Below are positions 35,795 to 44,538 of a stretch of 64,000 nucleotides of DNA, one piece after another. The DNA is from Pseudomonas paralactis (GTDB lineage Bacteria; Pseudomonadota; Gammaproteobacteria; Pseudomonadales; Pseudomonadaceae), in the NCBI RefSeq assembly GCF_001439735.1, contig NZ_JYLN01000006.1, positions 62,001 through 126,000 on the forward strand. The letters run 5' to 3'. The notes below the pieces were generated by a model. It was given only the letters and a program-made list of their open reading frames with translations. It made no database searches and was not told the DNA's origin. The position numbers and the translations under genes are program-made. How positions within the stretch are numbered: position 1 is the first letter of the stretch; each line of letters starts with the position of its first letter.

Positions 35795-36913
35795 ATGCTT
35801 ACTTTCGGTATCGAAGAGGAATACTTCATCACCGACCTGCACACGCGCCGGATGCTCGGCGAGCCTTCGGCAGCGGTGCTGGCGGCGTGTCGCGAGGCGA
35901 TCGGCGCGGGCTTCTCCTATGAGATGTTCCAGGGCCAGATCGAAGTTGCGTCACCGGTATTCAGTGCCAGCGCTGAAGCCGCGGACTACCTGGCTACAGT
36001 GCGCCGCAATCTGGCGCAGCGCCTGGGTGAGTTTGGCCTCGGCGTGGTATGTGCCGGCAGCCATCCGTTGGCCGACTGGCGCGAACAGCGGCCCACCGAC
36101 CAGGCCCATTTCCAGCAGTTGTTCGACGATATTCAATACGTAGCCCGGCGCAGCCTATTGTGCGGGCTGCATGTGCACGTGCAGGTGCCGCAAACCCATG
36201 ACCGCATCGCCGTGATGAATCAGGTATCACCCTGGCTGCCCCTGTTATTGCTGCTCAGTTGCTCCTCGCCATTGTGGGACGGCGCACCCAGCGGGTTTAT
36301 GAGCTACCGCCAGGCCGCGTGCGATGAATGGCCGCGCATGGGCGTGCCGGAACATTTCGCCGACTGGAACGAGTACCTGCACTACCTCGCGGTGCTGCAA
36401 CGCATGGGCGCGATCAAGGCCGATGGCAATGGCTGGTGGGGCATTCGCCCGGCGGCGCGTTACCCAACCCTCGAACTGCGCATGACCGATGCCTGCCCGC
36501 GGCTGGCGGATGCCCTGGCCCTGGCCGCGCTGTTTCGCGTCATGGTCACCCACGCCTGCGGCCTTGAGCGGCCCGGCGCCGGGTTCACTGCCCAGACGCG
36601 CTGGCTGCTCAAGGAAAATCGCTGGCAGGCTAAACGCTACGGCGCGGGAGGCCACTTTGCATTGGATGACACCGGCGCCATGGGCAGCGCCGAACAATGG
36701 TTGCACTGCGCGCGCCAGACATTCGGCGCGACCGCGGATGCCATGGGCGAGCCGCGTCTGTTCGATACGCTGCAAGCGCTGCTGCGGCGCGGCAACAGTG
36801 CGGCCGAGCAGTTGCGTTGGTACGCCCTGGCGCGCGCCGAGGGTGTCGATGAGGTGGCCAGCCTGCGCAGCGTAGTCGACCATCTGCTGGCCCAAAGTCG
36901 CGGCGACCATTGA
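35795..36913 (+). CDS. YbdK-type carboxylate-amine ligase (GCS2 family)
   Basis: A 372-residue ATP-dependent ligase. LTFGIEEEYFITDLHTR at the N terminus, LCGLHVHVQVP in the middle and RYPTLELRMTDACPR towards the C terminus are the metal- and ATP-binding motifs of the type 2 glutamate-cysteine ligase family. YbdK proteins join a carboxylate to an amine with ATP; true glutamate-cysteine activity is often weak. As the third gene of the trio it could form an amide from the product of the other two. Confidence 0.9.
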   Translation: MLTFGIEEEYFITDLHTRRMLGEPSAAVLAACREAIGAGFSYEMFQGQIEVASPVFSASAEAADYLATVRRNLAQRLGEFGLGVVCAGSHPLADWREQRPTDQAHFQQLFDDIQYVARRSLLCGLHVHVQVPQTHDRIAVMNQVSPWLPLLLLLSCSSPLWDGAPSGFMSYRQAACDEWPRMGVPEHFADWNEYLHYLAVLQRMGAIKADGNGWWGIRPAARYPTLELRMTDACPRLADALALAALFRVMVTHACGLERPGAGFTAQTRWLLKENRWQAKRYGAGGHFALDDTGAMGSAEQWLHCARQTFGATADAMGEPRLFDTLQALLRRGNSAAEQLRWYALARAEGVDEVASLRSVVDHLLAQSRGDH

Positions 36914-36996
36914 TCGGGTGCCGCCCCTCGTAGAGGGAACACCGGCGTGCTGCGCGGCCCTTATCTAGTAACCCCTCAACGGCAGGAGCGCAGATC

Positions 36997-37821
36997 ATGC
37001 GAGCGATGACTTACCAGGGCGCACACAAGGTGCAGGTCGATACGGTGCCCGATCCGATCATTGAACAACCCGATGACATCATTCTGCGTGTCACCGCGAC
37101 CGCAATCTGCGGCTCGGACCTGCACTTGTACCGCGGTAAAATCCCAACCGTGGAACACGGCGATATCTTCGGCCATGAGTTCATGGGTATCGTCGAAGAC
37201 ACAGGTCCAGCGGTTACGGCTGTGCAACGTGGCGACCGCGTGGTGATTCCATTTGTGATTGCCTGCGGTGACTGCTTTTTCTGCCAGTTGCAGCAGTTCG
37301 CCGCCTGCGAAACCACCAACGACGGGCGCGGCGCCATTCTGAATAAAAAAGCGATCCCACCGGGGGCGGCGCTGTTCGGCTACAGCCGCTTGTATGGTGG
37401 CGTGCCGGGCGGCCAGGCGGAATTAGTGCGGGTGCCCAAGGCCAACACTGGTCCGTTCAAGGTGCCCGGTACCCTGGCGGATGAAAAGGTGCTGTTCCTC
37501 TCGGATATTTTGCCCACCGCCTGGCAGGCAGTGACCAATGCCGGCATCGGCCAGGGTTCCAGCGTGGCGATCTATGGCGCCGGCCCGGTGGGGCTGCTGA
37601 GTGCGGCGTGCGCGCAGATGCTGGGGGCCGAGCAGATCTTCATGGTCGACGACCATCCGTACCGGCTGGCTTACGCACAGCAGATGTACGGCGTGATCCC
37701 GATCAACTTCGAAGAAGATGACGACCCTGCCGACACCATCATCCGCCAGACCGCCGGTATGCGTGGCGTCGACGGAGTGATTGATGCGACGCAAGGTGAT
37801 CCTGCTGCCGGGGATCAGTGA
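36997..37821 (+). pseudogene. Zinc-dependent alcohol dehydrogenase, truncated at the C terminus
   Basis: A 274-residue frame. The N-terminal catalytic domain is complete: CGSDLHLY with catalytic Cys, GHEFMG, and the structural zinc cysteines in CGDCFFCQ. The Rossmann motif AIYGAGPVGLLSA is also present. After DGVIDATQGD the reading ends in unrelated residues, about 110 short of the usual length, losing the rest of the coenzyme domain. The fused tail continues in another frame to 37894 (GISDRPLTEPLEEEL), as if two genes were joined by a deletion. GGCAGGAG precedes the ATG. Confidence 0.8.
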
Positions 37822-37898
37822 TCGGCCACTGACCGAGCCGCTTGAAGAGGAACTGACCCCAGAGCTGCGCGTGCAGGGTGTCCCCGGTTTCTAGACCC

Positions 37899-37997
37899 GT
37901 AGGAGCGAGCTCGCTCGCGAAAAACGTCAACGATAACGCGTGTTTCCTGATTAAACATGGCGCCTGTGAGTTTTTCGCGAGCAAGCTCGTTCCTACA
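37899..37997. repeat. REPIN (GTAGGAGCGAGC class), slightly degenerate
   Basis: The left unit reads GTAGGAGCGAGCTCGCTCGC and the right GCGAGCAAGCTCGTTCCTAC, so each has one change relative to the other copies. It immediately follows the broken alcohol dehydrogenase region. Confidence 0.85.
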
Positions 37998-38035
37998 CAA
38001 AGCCTTTAAAGATCGGCATACACCATTAGACGCTG

Positions 38036-38449
38036 TCAGGCCATGGCTTGGGGTTGAATGCGCAACTCACCGTCCACATCCTTGACCAACCCACTGGCCA
38101 CAAACAACGGCGCCAGGCGCTTGTGCAACTGCGGCTCGACAAACTCCTTGACCGTGTCCAGCACCAGCACACCACTGAGCGGCAACTCGGCCTTGGTGTA
38201 CGACAACCATGCCTTCTTCAACGCCATCAACACATCGCTGCCCGCCGTCGAAGCGAAACGCCGATGCATCGGCTTGGCATCAAAGGAAAAGGTGTGCTGG
38301 AACTCATAGCCGGTTTCATCACCGCCACTGGCAGCGCAACGTACGCAGGTGCAAGGGCCATCGCCGAAGGCGCTGCGCAGGTAGGCGTTGAAGTCCACCA
38401 CGGGCTTGAGTGACAGGCGTTTATCAACCTCAAACAGGTCTCCAGTCAT
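38036..38449 (-). CDS. Hypothetical protein with a CxCxxC cluster
   Basis: A 137-residue soluble protein. GDGPCTCVRCAASGGDE holds three closely spaced cysteines that might bind metal; the C-terminal half (VKEFVEPQLHKRLAPLFVASGLVKDVDGEL) looks like a small helical or winged-helix domain. I chose the ATG at 38449; an in-frame GTG at 38512 is possible. It diverges from the sulfonate-type binding protein. No family is recognised. Confidence 0.65.
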   Translation of the reverse strand: MTGDLFEVDKRLSLKPVVDFNAYLRSAFGDGPCTCVRCAASGGDETGYEFQHTFSFDAKPMHRRFASTAGSDVLMALKKAWLSYTKAELPLSGVLVLDTVKEFVEPQLHKRLAPLFVASGLVKDVDGELRIQPQAMA

Positions 38450-38633
38450 TTTTTCGTCAGTGTTCAACGTCCATTTCCTCGCAATCGGTGGCGGTATTTC
38501 AAAGCGCGGCACAATACCAGCCGAGCGCCAGTTTGGGGATTATTTGCATAACAATAGATCCCGATATTCTTTTCGTGTCTTAAAAAACGTCGCTACGCTC
38601 CATCACCTTTTCGATATCGCAGCGGACTCTTTC

Positions 38634-39647
38634 ATGACCTTCAAGCGTTCCTCGTTGCCCCTCCTGGCCGCCTCGCTGGCCGCCGCGAGCGCCTTGCTCA
38701 GCCCCGGTGCCCAGGCCGAAGGCAAGATAAGCATCGCCCAGCAGTTCGGCATTGGTTACCTGATCCTCGACGTGGTGCGCGACCAGCATCTGATCGAAAA
38801 GCACGGCAAGGCGCAAGGCCTGGATATCCAGGTGGAATGGAACAGCATCTCCGGCGCTACCGCCATGAACGAATCGTTGCTGGCCGGCGCGCTGGATGTG
38901 GTCTCGGCCGGTGTACCGCCGATGCTGACTCTGTGGGACCGCACCAAGGGCAAGCAGAACGTCAAGGCCATTGCCTCCCTCGGCTCGATGCCCAATTACC
39001 TGCTCACCAACAACCCCAATGTGAAGAGCCTCAAGGACTTCAGCGAGACCGACCGCATTGCCGTGCCCGCCGCCGGTGTGGGGTTCCAGTCCCGAACCTT
39101 GCAGATCGAGACCGCCAAGCAGTTCGGCGACGCCAACTACAAGAAATTCGACAACATCTCCATCAGCCTCGCGCACCCTGATGCCACCGCCGCGCTGATT
39201 GCCGGTGGTTCGGAGATCAACTCGCACTTCTCCAGCCCGCCGTTCCAGTATCAGGAACTGTTGAATCCCAACGTACACAAGGTGCTCAGCTCCTACGACA
39301 TCCTGGGCGGGCAGGCGACGTTCAACGTGCTGTACACCACTCAGAAATTCCACGACGAAAACCCCCGGACCTACAAGGCGTTCTACGCCGCGCTGGCCGA
39401 GGCCGAGCAGATCATCAAAGCCGACAAGCCTGCGGCCGCCAAGGCATATATCCGCGTCGAACAGTCCAAGCTGCCGTTGGACCTGGTGGAGAAAATCGTC
39501 CAGGACCCGGAAATCGACTTCACCATCGTGCCCCAGCGCACCTTTATCTATGCCGAGAAGTTGCAGGAGTTGGGGGTGTTGAAAAACAAGGCGGCGAGCT
39601 GGAAAGAGTATTTCTTCGAAGAAGCCCACGGCGGTGCGGGTAGCTAA
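38634..39647 (+). CDS. Periplasmic binding protein, sulfonate/nitrate ABC type (orphan)
   Basis: A 337-residue binding protein of the SsuA/TauA/NMT1 class. The signal peptide ends GAQAEG; QFGIGYLILDVVRDQHLIEKHG, AVPAAGVGFQSRTLQIE and LIAGGSEINSHFSSPPF are the ligand-cleft segments of the class. No permease or ATPase gene is adjacent, so it must use components encoded elsewhere. A role in organosulfur uptake is inferred from the family. Confidence 0.87.
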   Translation: MTFKRSSLPLLAASLAAASALLSPGAQAEGKISIAQQFGIGYLILDVVRDQHLIEKHGKAQGLDIQVEWNSISGATAMNESLLAGALDVVSAGVPPMLTLWDRTKGKQNVKAIASLGSMPNYLLTNNPNVKSLKDFSETDRIAVPAAGVGFQSRTLQIETAKQFGDANYKKFDNISISLAHPDATAALIAGGSEINSHFSSPPFQYQELLNPNVHKVLSSYDILGGQATFNVLYTTQKFHDENPRTYKAFYAALAEAEQIIKADKPAAAKAYIRVEQSKLPLDLVEKIVQDPEIDFTIVPQRTFIYAEKLQELGVLKNKAASWKEYFFEEAHGGAGS

Positions 39648-39679
39648 ACCCTCTGCGGCTATGAAATACAGTCAACTCT

Positions 39680-39830
39680 GGGAGGGAGCTTGCTCTATTG
39701 CCTGTAGGAGCGAGCTTGCTCGCGAAAAACTCACAGGCGCCGCGTTCATTCAGGGCGCACGCATTATCGTTGAGGTTTTTCGCGAGCAAGCTCGCTCCTA
39801 CAGAAGGCAATTTGCGGCAAGCTCCCTCCC
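39680..39830. repeat. Nested REP structure: REPIN inside another REP pair
   Basis: GGGAGGGAGCTTGC (39680-39693) is mirrored by GCAAGCTCCCTCCC (39817-39830). Within them lies a complete REPIN (39703-39802) of the TGTAGGAGCGAGC class. Confidence 0.85.
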
Positions 39831-39858
39831 GGCTGTTGATTCTTGTTGCGCCTGAATA

Positions 39859-40647
39859 TCAGCGGAAGAACTCACCGGGCGTTGCATCGAACTGCTGACG
39901 GAACGCAACAATGAACGCCGACGTTGATTCATATCCACACCCCAACGCCACATCCGTCACCCGCTCGCCGCGTTCCAGGGCGGGCAGGGCGCTGAGCAGT
40001 CGCAGGCGCTGGCGCCATGCGCGGAACGTCAGCCCGGTGTCCTTGAGGAACAAGCGGCTGAGGGTCTTTTCGCTGACGCCCAGCCTGGTGCTCCACTCTC
40101 CCAGGGTGGTCTGCTGCTCGGGGCGCAGGTTCAGGCTGCGGTAGATCTGCCGCAGCCGTGGCTCATGGGGTAACGGCAACATCAAATCCACCTGGGGCGC
40201 TGCGGCGAGTTGATCGAGCAACACCTGGGCCAGGCGCCCGTCCGGGCCATCCTCTGCATATTCCACCGGCACCTGGCTGAAATTGCGGATCAACTCACGC
40301 AACAAACTGCTCACCTCCAGCACCTGGCAACGCTCGGCCGCCCAGGCGGTGACGCTGCAATCAAGGTACAAGCTGCGCATTTCGGTATGCGGCGAGCTGA
40401 ATACCCGATGGGGCATGCCTGCCGGAATCCAGACAGCGCGCTGCGGTGGCGCGACGAAACGCCCTACGCTGGTATGGATCTCCAGCACCCCGGAAATCGC
40501 GTAGGACAACTGCACCCAAGGGTGGCTGTGGCGTCGCGTCAGCGCACGATTGGGCAAGGATTCGGTGCGCCCATACACCGGCCGTGGCAGGCTGGAAAGC
40601 CCGGGTACACTGCGCCGAACGGTTTTTTCATGTCCTTTTGGCGGCAT
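39859..40647 (-). CDS. AraC-family transcriptional regulator
   Basis: A 262-residue regulator with an N-terminal cupin ligand domain (HSHPWVQLSYAISGVLEI; RAVWIPAGMPHRV) and two C-terminal helix-turn-helices (TRLGVSEKTLSRLF; VTDVALGCGYESTSAFIVAFRQQFDATPGEF). The start is 85 bases from the divergent transporter gene at 40733, making that gene its likely target. Confidence 0.92.
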   Translation of the reverse strand: MPPKGHEKTVRRSVPGLSSLPRPVYGRTESLPNRALTRRHSHPWVQLSYAISGVLEIHTSVGRFVAPPQRAVWIPAGMPHRVFSSPHTEMRSLYLDCSVTAWAAERCQVLEVSSLLRELIRNFSQVPVEYAEDGPDGRLAQVLLDQLAAAPQVDLMLPLPHEPRLRQIYRSLNLRPEQQTTLGEWSTRLGVSEKTLSRLFLKDTGLTFRAWRQRLRLLSALPALERGERVTDVALGCGYESTSAFIVAFRQQFDATPGEFFR

Positions 40648-40732
40648 TTAGTGGCTCATTGGCGTTAGTCGGTAAAGGATCGTTACGTTAGAGTCGCCGG
40701 AACGCTCTTGGCAACCCCTGGAAGATTTGCTT

Positions 40733-41731
40733 ATGACCCGCCCGCGCTTTCTGCCCGACAACTTCACCCTGACCCTTATCGCCACGGTGATCCTCGCCTC
40801 ATTGCTGCCGGCCAGCGGCCAGACCGCCGTGGCCTTTGGTTGGGTCACCAACCTGGCCATCGCGCTGCTGTTTTTTCTGCACGGCGCCAAGCTGTCGCGC
40901 CAGGCTATCGTCGCCGGCGCCGGCCACTGGCGTTTGCACTTGCTGGTATTCAGCCTGACCTTCGTACTGTTTCCATTGTTGGGCCTGGCGCTCAAGCCGG
41001 TGCTGTCGCCGCTGATCGGTACAGAGCTTTACATGGGCATGCTCTATCTCTGCGCGTTGCCGGCCACTGTGCAATCGGCGATTGCCTTCACGTCCCTGGC
41101 TCGCGGCAATATTCCTGCGGCGATTTGCAGTGCGGCGGCGTCCAGCTTGTTCGGTATCTTCCTGACCCCGCTGCTGGTAACGCTGCTGCTGAACGTACAT
41201 GGGGAGGGCGGTTCCACCGTCGATGCGATCCTGAAGATCAGCGTGCAGTTGCTGCTGCCATTCATCGCCGGGCAAATTGCGCGGCGCTGGATCGGCGACT
41301 GGGTCGGACGCAATAAAGCCTGGCTGAAATTTGTCGACCAGGGCTCGATTCTACTGGTGGTCTACGGCGCATTCAGCGAAGCGGTCAATGAGGGCATCTG
41401 GCATCAAATCCCGCTGTGGGAATTGGGCGGGTTGGTGGTGGCGTGCTGCGTGTTGCTGGCCCTGGTGTTGGTGGCGTCTACGCTGCTGGGCAAGGCGTTT
41501 GGTTTTAACCAGGAAGATCGCATCACCATTCTGTTCTGCGGCTCGAAGAAAAGCCTGGCCACCGGCGTGCCGATGGCGCAGGTGCTGTTCGCCGGGGCGA
41601 GCATGGGCGTGTTGATTTTGCCGTTGATGCTGTTTCATCAGATCCAGTTGATGGTGTGCGCGGCATTGGCGCAGCGCTATGCCCAGCGCCCGGAAACCAT
41701 CCCCGAGTTGATGGGGCAGGTGGATCCGTGA
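40733..41731 (+). CDS. Bile acid:sodium symporter-family transporter (YfeH-like)
   Basis: A 332-residue membrane protein with nine to ten helices, matching the SBF-like/DUF4137 group related to YfeH. FLHGAKLSRQAI, ALPATVQSAIAFTSLARGN and FCGSKKSLATGVPMAQVLF are family signatures, the last forming part of the sodium and substrate site. I chose the ATG at 40733, with GGAAG upstream, over a TTG at 40727. It is divergent from an AraC regulator that may control it. The substrate is unknown. Confidence 0.9.
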   Translation: MTRPRFLPDNFTLTLIATVILASLLPASGQTAVAFGWVTNLAIALLFFLHGAKLSRQAIVAGAGHWRLHLLVFSLTFVLFPLLGLALKPVLSPLIGTELYMGMLYLCALPATVQSAIAFTSLARGNIPAAICSAAASSLFGIFLTPLLVTLLLNVHGEGGSTVDAILKISVQLLLPFIAGQIARRWIGDWVGRNKAWLKFVDQGSILLVVYGAFSEAVNEGIWHQIPLWELGGLVVACCVLLALVLVASTLLGKAFGFNQEDRITILFCGSKKSLATGVPMAQVLFAGASMGVLILPLMLFHQIQLMVCAALAQRYAQRPETIPELMGQVDP

Positions 41732-41817
41732 TCCACCTCTCATTCCCAGGCAAATAAACTCAAGTTAACGACCACGCCGACGATTCACTTCTTACTAACC
41801 CAAGAAGGAGTGTCGGC

Positions 41818-42180
41818 ATGAACGTTCGTCGTGTTTCGGTAATGACTGGCCTCCTGTGCCTATGGGCAAGCGCCTGCGGCGCTGCAGAGACCGCGGGGCA
41901 GGGCACCATCCGGTTCAGTGGTGCCATTGTCGAGTCAGGCTGTGCGACAAATGCGCACAGCGGTTCGGTGATGGAACTGCGCGGCTGTGCCAACGTCAGT
42001 CGCGGCAGCCGCTTCGAGGTGCGCAATGTGGCGCCGGTGGCCAGCGTCAATGCGGCCCATGTGCGGCTGGTGGCAGACAGCGGCGAGGGGCGCTATTACG
42101 ACCAGCGCTATCTGCTGGTAGACAACGCCGGCAAGGCTATTCAGTCCGGCAACTACATCATTACCATGACGTCGCCATAA
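41818..42180 (+). CDS. Secreted type 1 pilin-like small protein
   Basis: A 120-residue exported protein: a signal peptide ending SACGAAET, then GTIRFSGAIVESGCAT, the start of a type 1 fimbrial subunit fold, with a second cysteine (RGCANVS) for the usual disulfide. The C-terminal beta-strand region is present. No chaperone or usher gene is near, and it is shorter than a full pilin (about 150). AAGGAG precedes the ATG. Confidence 0.75.
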   Translation: MNVRRVSVMTGLLCLWASACGAAETAGQGTIRFSGAIVESGCATNAHSGSVMELRGCANVSRGSRFEVRNVAPVASVNAAHVRLVADSGEGRYYDQRYLLVDNAGKAIQSGNYIITMTSP

Positions 42181-42292
42181 ACCTTCAGCCGACGATCCGC
42201 ATCAACAGCCGGCCGAGAAACCTATAGAATGCTCGGCGGCGGCGCTTGTCCTGGGTGGCCGTTTGATCACCGTCAGAGTACCGCGCCCGTCA

Positions 42293-43480
42293 ATGAGCCT
42301 TTCAGCCGCAACCCCCCAAGCCAATTGGCAACCGGTCATCGCTCTTGCGCTGGCCGCGTTTGTGTTCAATACCACCGAATTTGTCCCCGTCGGGCTGCTC
42401 AGCGCCATTGGCGCCAGCTTCGACATGCCCGTGGCCAGCGTCGGCCTGATGCTCACCATCTATGCGTGGATCGTGTCGCTGACCTCTCTGCCGGTGATGC
42501 TGCTGACCCGCAACGTCGAGCGCCGCAAGCTGCTGATCGTATTGTTCGGTCTGTTTATCGCCAGCCATATCCTCTCCAGCGTCGCCACCAGCTTCGGCCT
42601 GCTGATGGTCAGTCGGGTCGGCATCGCCCTGGCCCATGCGTTGTTCTGGTCGATCACGGCTTCACTGGCTGTGCGCCTGGCGCCAGAGGGCAAGCAAGTG
42701 CAGGCCCTTGGCTTGCTGGCCACCGGCACGTCCCTGGCGATGGTGTTGGGCATTCCCTTGGGCCGTCTGTTGGGCGAGGCCATGGGCTGGCGTACCACCT
42801 TTCTGGTGATCGCCGCCTTCGCCGCCGCCCTGGTGTTCTGGCTGGGGCGCACCTTGCCGCTGCTGCCCAGCCAGAACTCCGGCTCCCTGCGCAGCCTGCC
42901 GTTGCTGTTCAAGCGCCCGGCGCTGGTGGCGCTCTACGTGCTGACCGCAATGACCGTCACTGCGCAGTTCACCGCCTACAGCTACATCGAACCCTTCGTC
43001 GAAGGCGTCGCCGGGCTGGGCGGCAGTGCCGTGACCCTGATCCTGTTGGTGTTCGGCGGTGCCGGCATCATCGGCTCGCTGTTGTTCAGCCTGGTGCACC
43101 GCTTCAACCCGCACCTGTTCGTAATCGGCGCCGTGTTCATCCTCGCCGCGTGCCTGGCGCTGATGCTGCCGTTGAGCGGCGCCGAATCCTACCTGGTGGT
43201 GTTGAGCATTTTCTGGGGCATGGCGATCATGGGCTTTGGCCTGGCCATGCAGTCCAAGGTGCTGGTGCTGGCACCGGACGCCACCGATGTGGCCATGGCG
43301 ATGTTTTCCGGGATCTACAACATCGGCATCGGCGGTGGTGCGTTGATGGGCAGTTGGGTCGGCAGCCACTTCGGCTTCGCCTGGATCGGCGCGGCGGGTG
43401 GGTTGCTGGCAGGGTTGGCCTTGGTGGGGTATTGCCTGGCGATTCGGCGGTTTGGGCAGGGTGTGCCGCTTAACAAATGA
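42293..43480 (+). CDS. sotB: MFS sugar efflux transporter SotB
   Basis: A 395-residue twelve-helix major facilitator, strikingly like Escherichia coli SotB: FVFNTTEFVPVGLLS, LTIYAWIVSLTSLPVMLLTRNVERRKLLI, FWSITASLAVRLAP, and KVLVLAPDATDVAMAMFSGIYNIGIG. SotB exports arabinose and IPTG-like sugars and prevents toxic accumulation. I chose the ATG at 42293 (MSLSAATPQ); an in-frame start ten codons upstream is also possible. Confidence 0.93.
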   Translation: MSLSAATPQANWQPVIALALAAFVFNTTEFVPVGLLSAIGASFDMPVASVGLMLTIYAWIVSLTSLPVMLLTRNVERRKLLIVLFGLFIASHILSSVATSFGLLMVSRVGIALAHALFWSITASLAVRLAPEGKQVQALGLLATGTSLAMVLGIPLGRLLGEAMGWRTTFLVIAAFAAALVFWLGRTLPLLPSQNSGSLRSLPLLFKRPALVALYVLTAMTVTAQFTAYSYIEPFVEGVAGLGGSAVTLILLVFGGAGIIGSLLFSLVHRFNPHLFVIGAVFILAACLALMLPLSGAESYLVVLSIFWGMAIMGFGLAMQSKVLVLAPDATDVAMAMFSGIYNIGIGGGALMGSWVGSHFGFAWIGAAGGLLAGLALVGYCLAIRRFGQGVPLNK

Positions 43481-43502
43481 ATTTCACAGGGATTGGTGAT
43501 TG

Positions 43503-44063
43503 ATGAAGTACTTGATCGTTGCATGTGTTCTGTTAGGGCTCAGTGGTTGCGTTACCAACCAGTTGCACTTCGCGGCGTACTCGACGGAGGCCGAGTTGGC
43601 GGCAATCAAAAGTAGTGTTGTACAGGCCGACATCGTGCAAGTGACTGGCGCTGAAAAGTGTACGCGCTGCAAGGAGTCGAGCAAGCTTGTTTGGCATGCT
43701 GCCAATTACAAAGTCGGCCTTTACGAGGGGTTCGCCAACGTTCCTGTTGACGACTGGACCGATTTCACCAAGCGTGCGGTGGGCGTTTCTCCCTCTTCGA
43801 CACTCAAAACCAGCGTCGAGATCGACAGAGTCTTCGTCAAGACTTGGAACTCTCCTGACTATTACGCCTGTGAGGTTAGCCTGACGGTGGATATTGCCGG
43901 CACGAAATATGCCGGGCATTCCCGGCTCAAATTGAAGCAGGCGGGGCAAAGCTTGATAGGTGACAAGCTTGCTGCCCTTAACGCGCAGGTATTGGATACT
44001 GTAGGCCTGACAGTTAAAGCAGCATATATGAATGCTTTGGCCAACTATCACAAGGTACGCTGA
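43503..44063 (+). CDS. Hypothetical lipoprotein
   Basis: A 186-residue lipoprotein with lipobox GLSGC at about residue 17. The mature domain contains CTRC, and a conserved-looking strand-rich region (VEIDRVFVKTWNSPDYYACEVSLTVDI) ahead of a C-terminal helix. It starts 20 bases after sotB and ends at a terminator. No characterised family is recognised. Confidence 0.75.
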   Translation: MKYLIVACVLLGLSGCVTNQLHFAAYSTEAELAAIKSSVVQADIVQVTGAEKCTRCKESSKLVWHAANYKVGLYEGFANVPVDDWTDFTKRAVGVSPSSTLKTSVEIDRVFVKTWNSPDYYACEVSLTVDIAGTKYAGHSRLKLKQAGQSLIGDKLAALNAQVLDTVGLTVKAAYMNALANYHKVR

Positions 44064-44100
44064 ATAAATGCGGCTTTGCTGATTTGCTGAGTTTATAGAG

Positions 44101-44123
44101 GGCGACCAAAGGTCGCCTGTTTT
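44101..44123 (+). terminator. Terminator after the lipoprotein gene
   Basis: GGCGACC (44101-44107), AAA, then GGTCGCC (44111-44117), with the tail TGTTTTC. Confidence 0.85.
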
Positions 44124-44126
44124 CGG

Positions 44127-44405
44127 TTACGACATCCTTGCCCTTAGCCTACGCCCGATCACATCCAGTAAATCGCAGCCGTCCCGCAATGGAATACTCA
44201 ACAGCAACGCGAAGTCCTGCAGCACCACGGTATCGCTGCTGATTTCATCGCGAAGTGCCAGGTTTTCCAGAACTTGAGTGACTGCCCGAATACGAAAAAC
44301 TGCTGCGTCATGCAAAGCATCAAGCGGCGCCTGAGTATCGATTAGCAGTGTAGGTATGGTGCAATCGGGGCCCGTTATGGGCATATACCGATCAGATGAG
44401 GTCAT
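44127..44405 (-). CDS. Small DUF6124/DUF3077-like protein
   Basis: A 92-residue protein (MTSSDRYMPITGP…) with a predicted helical hairpin: APLDALHDAAVFRIRAVTQVLENLAL, a hinge, then VLQDFALLLSIPLRDGCDLLDVIG. It matches the small family of unknown function that is multi-copy in pseudomonads, and resembles the gene at 48580-48831. I chose the ATG at 44405, preceded by GGAGCAAGAACC. A predicted structured leader (44465-44538) precedes it at the same distance as in the second copy. Confidence 0.75.
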   Translation of the reverse strand: MTSSDRYMPITGPDCTIPTLLIDTQAPLDALHDAAVFRIRAVTQVLENLALRDEISSDTVVLQDFALLLSIPLRDGCDLLDVIGRRLRARMS

Positions 44406-44464
44406 GGTTCTTGCTCCTATATCTAAGTGAGCCGTCACCTTCTGCCGCCAAGCAGAATTAGGGT

Positions 44465-44538
44465 GGCGGATTACGCAAGGTTGGCGGACCGGGGATATAG
44501 GACCCGGCACTTCCGAAGAAGTCCCTGCGCAACCCGCC
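44465..44538 (-). ncRNA. Structured RNA leader, copy 1 (three-way junction)
   Basis: On the minus strand, GGCGGGUUGCGCAGGG pairs at all 16 positions (three G-U) with CCUUGCGUAAUCCGCC, enclosing two hairpins: ACUUC-UUCG-GAAGU, and CCGGG-loop-CCCGG within GCCGGGUCCU…CCCCGGU. It ends 60 bases before the start codon at 44405. Confidence 0.7.
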
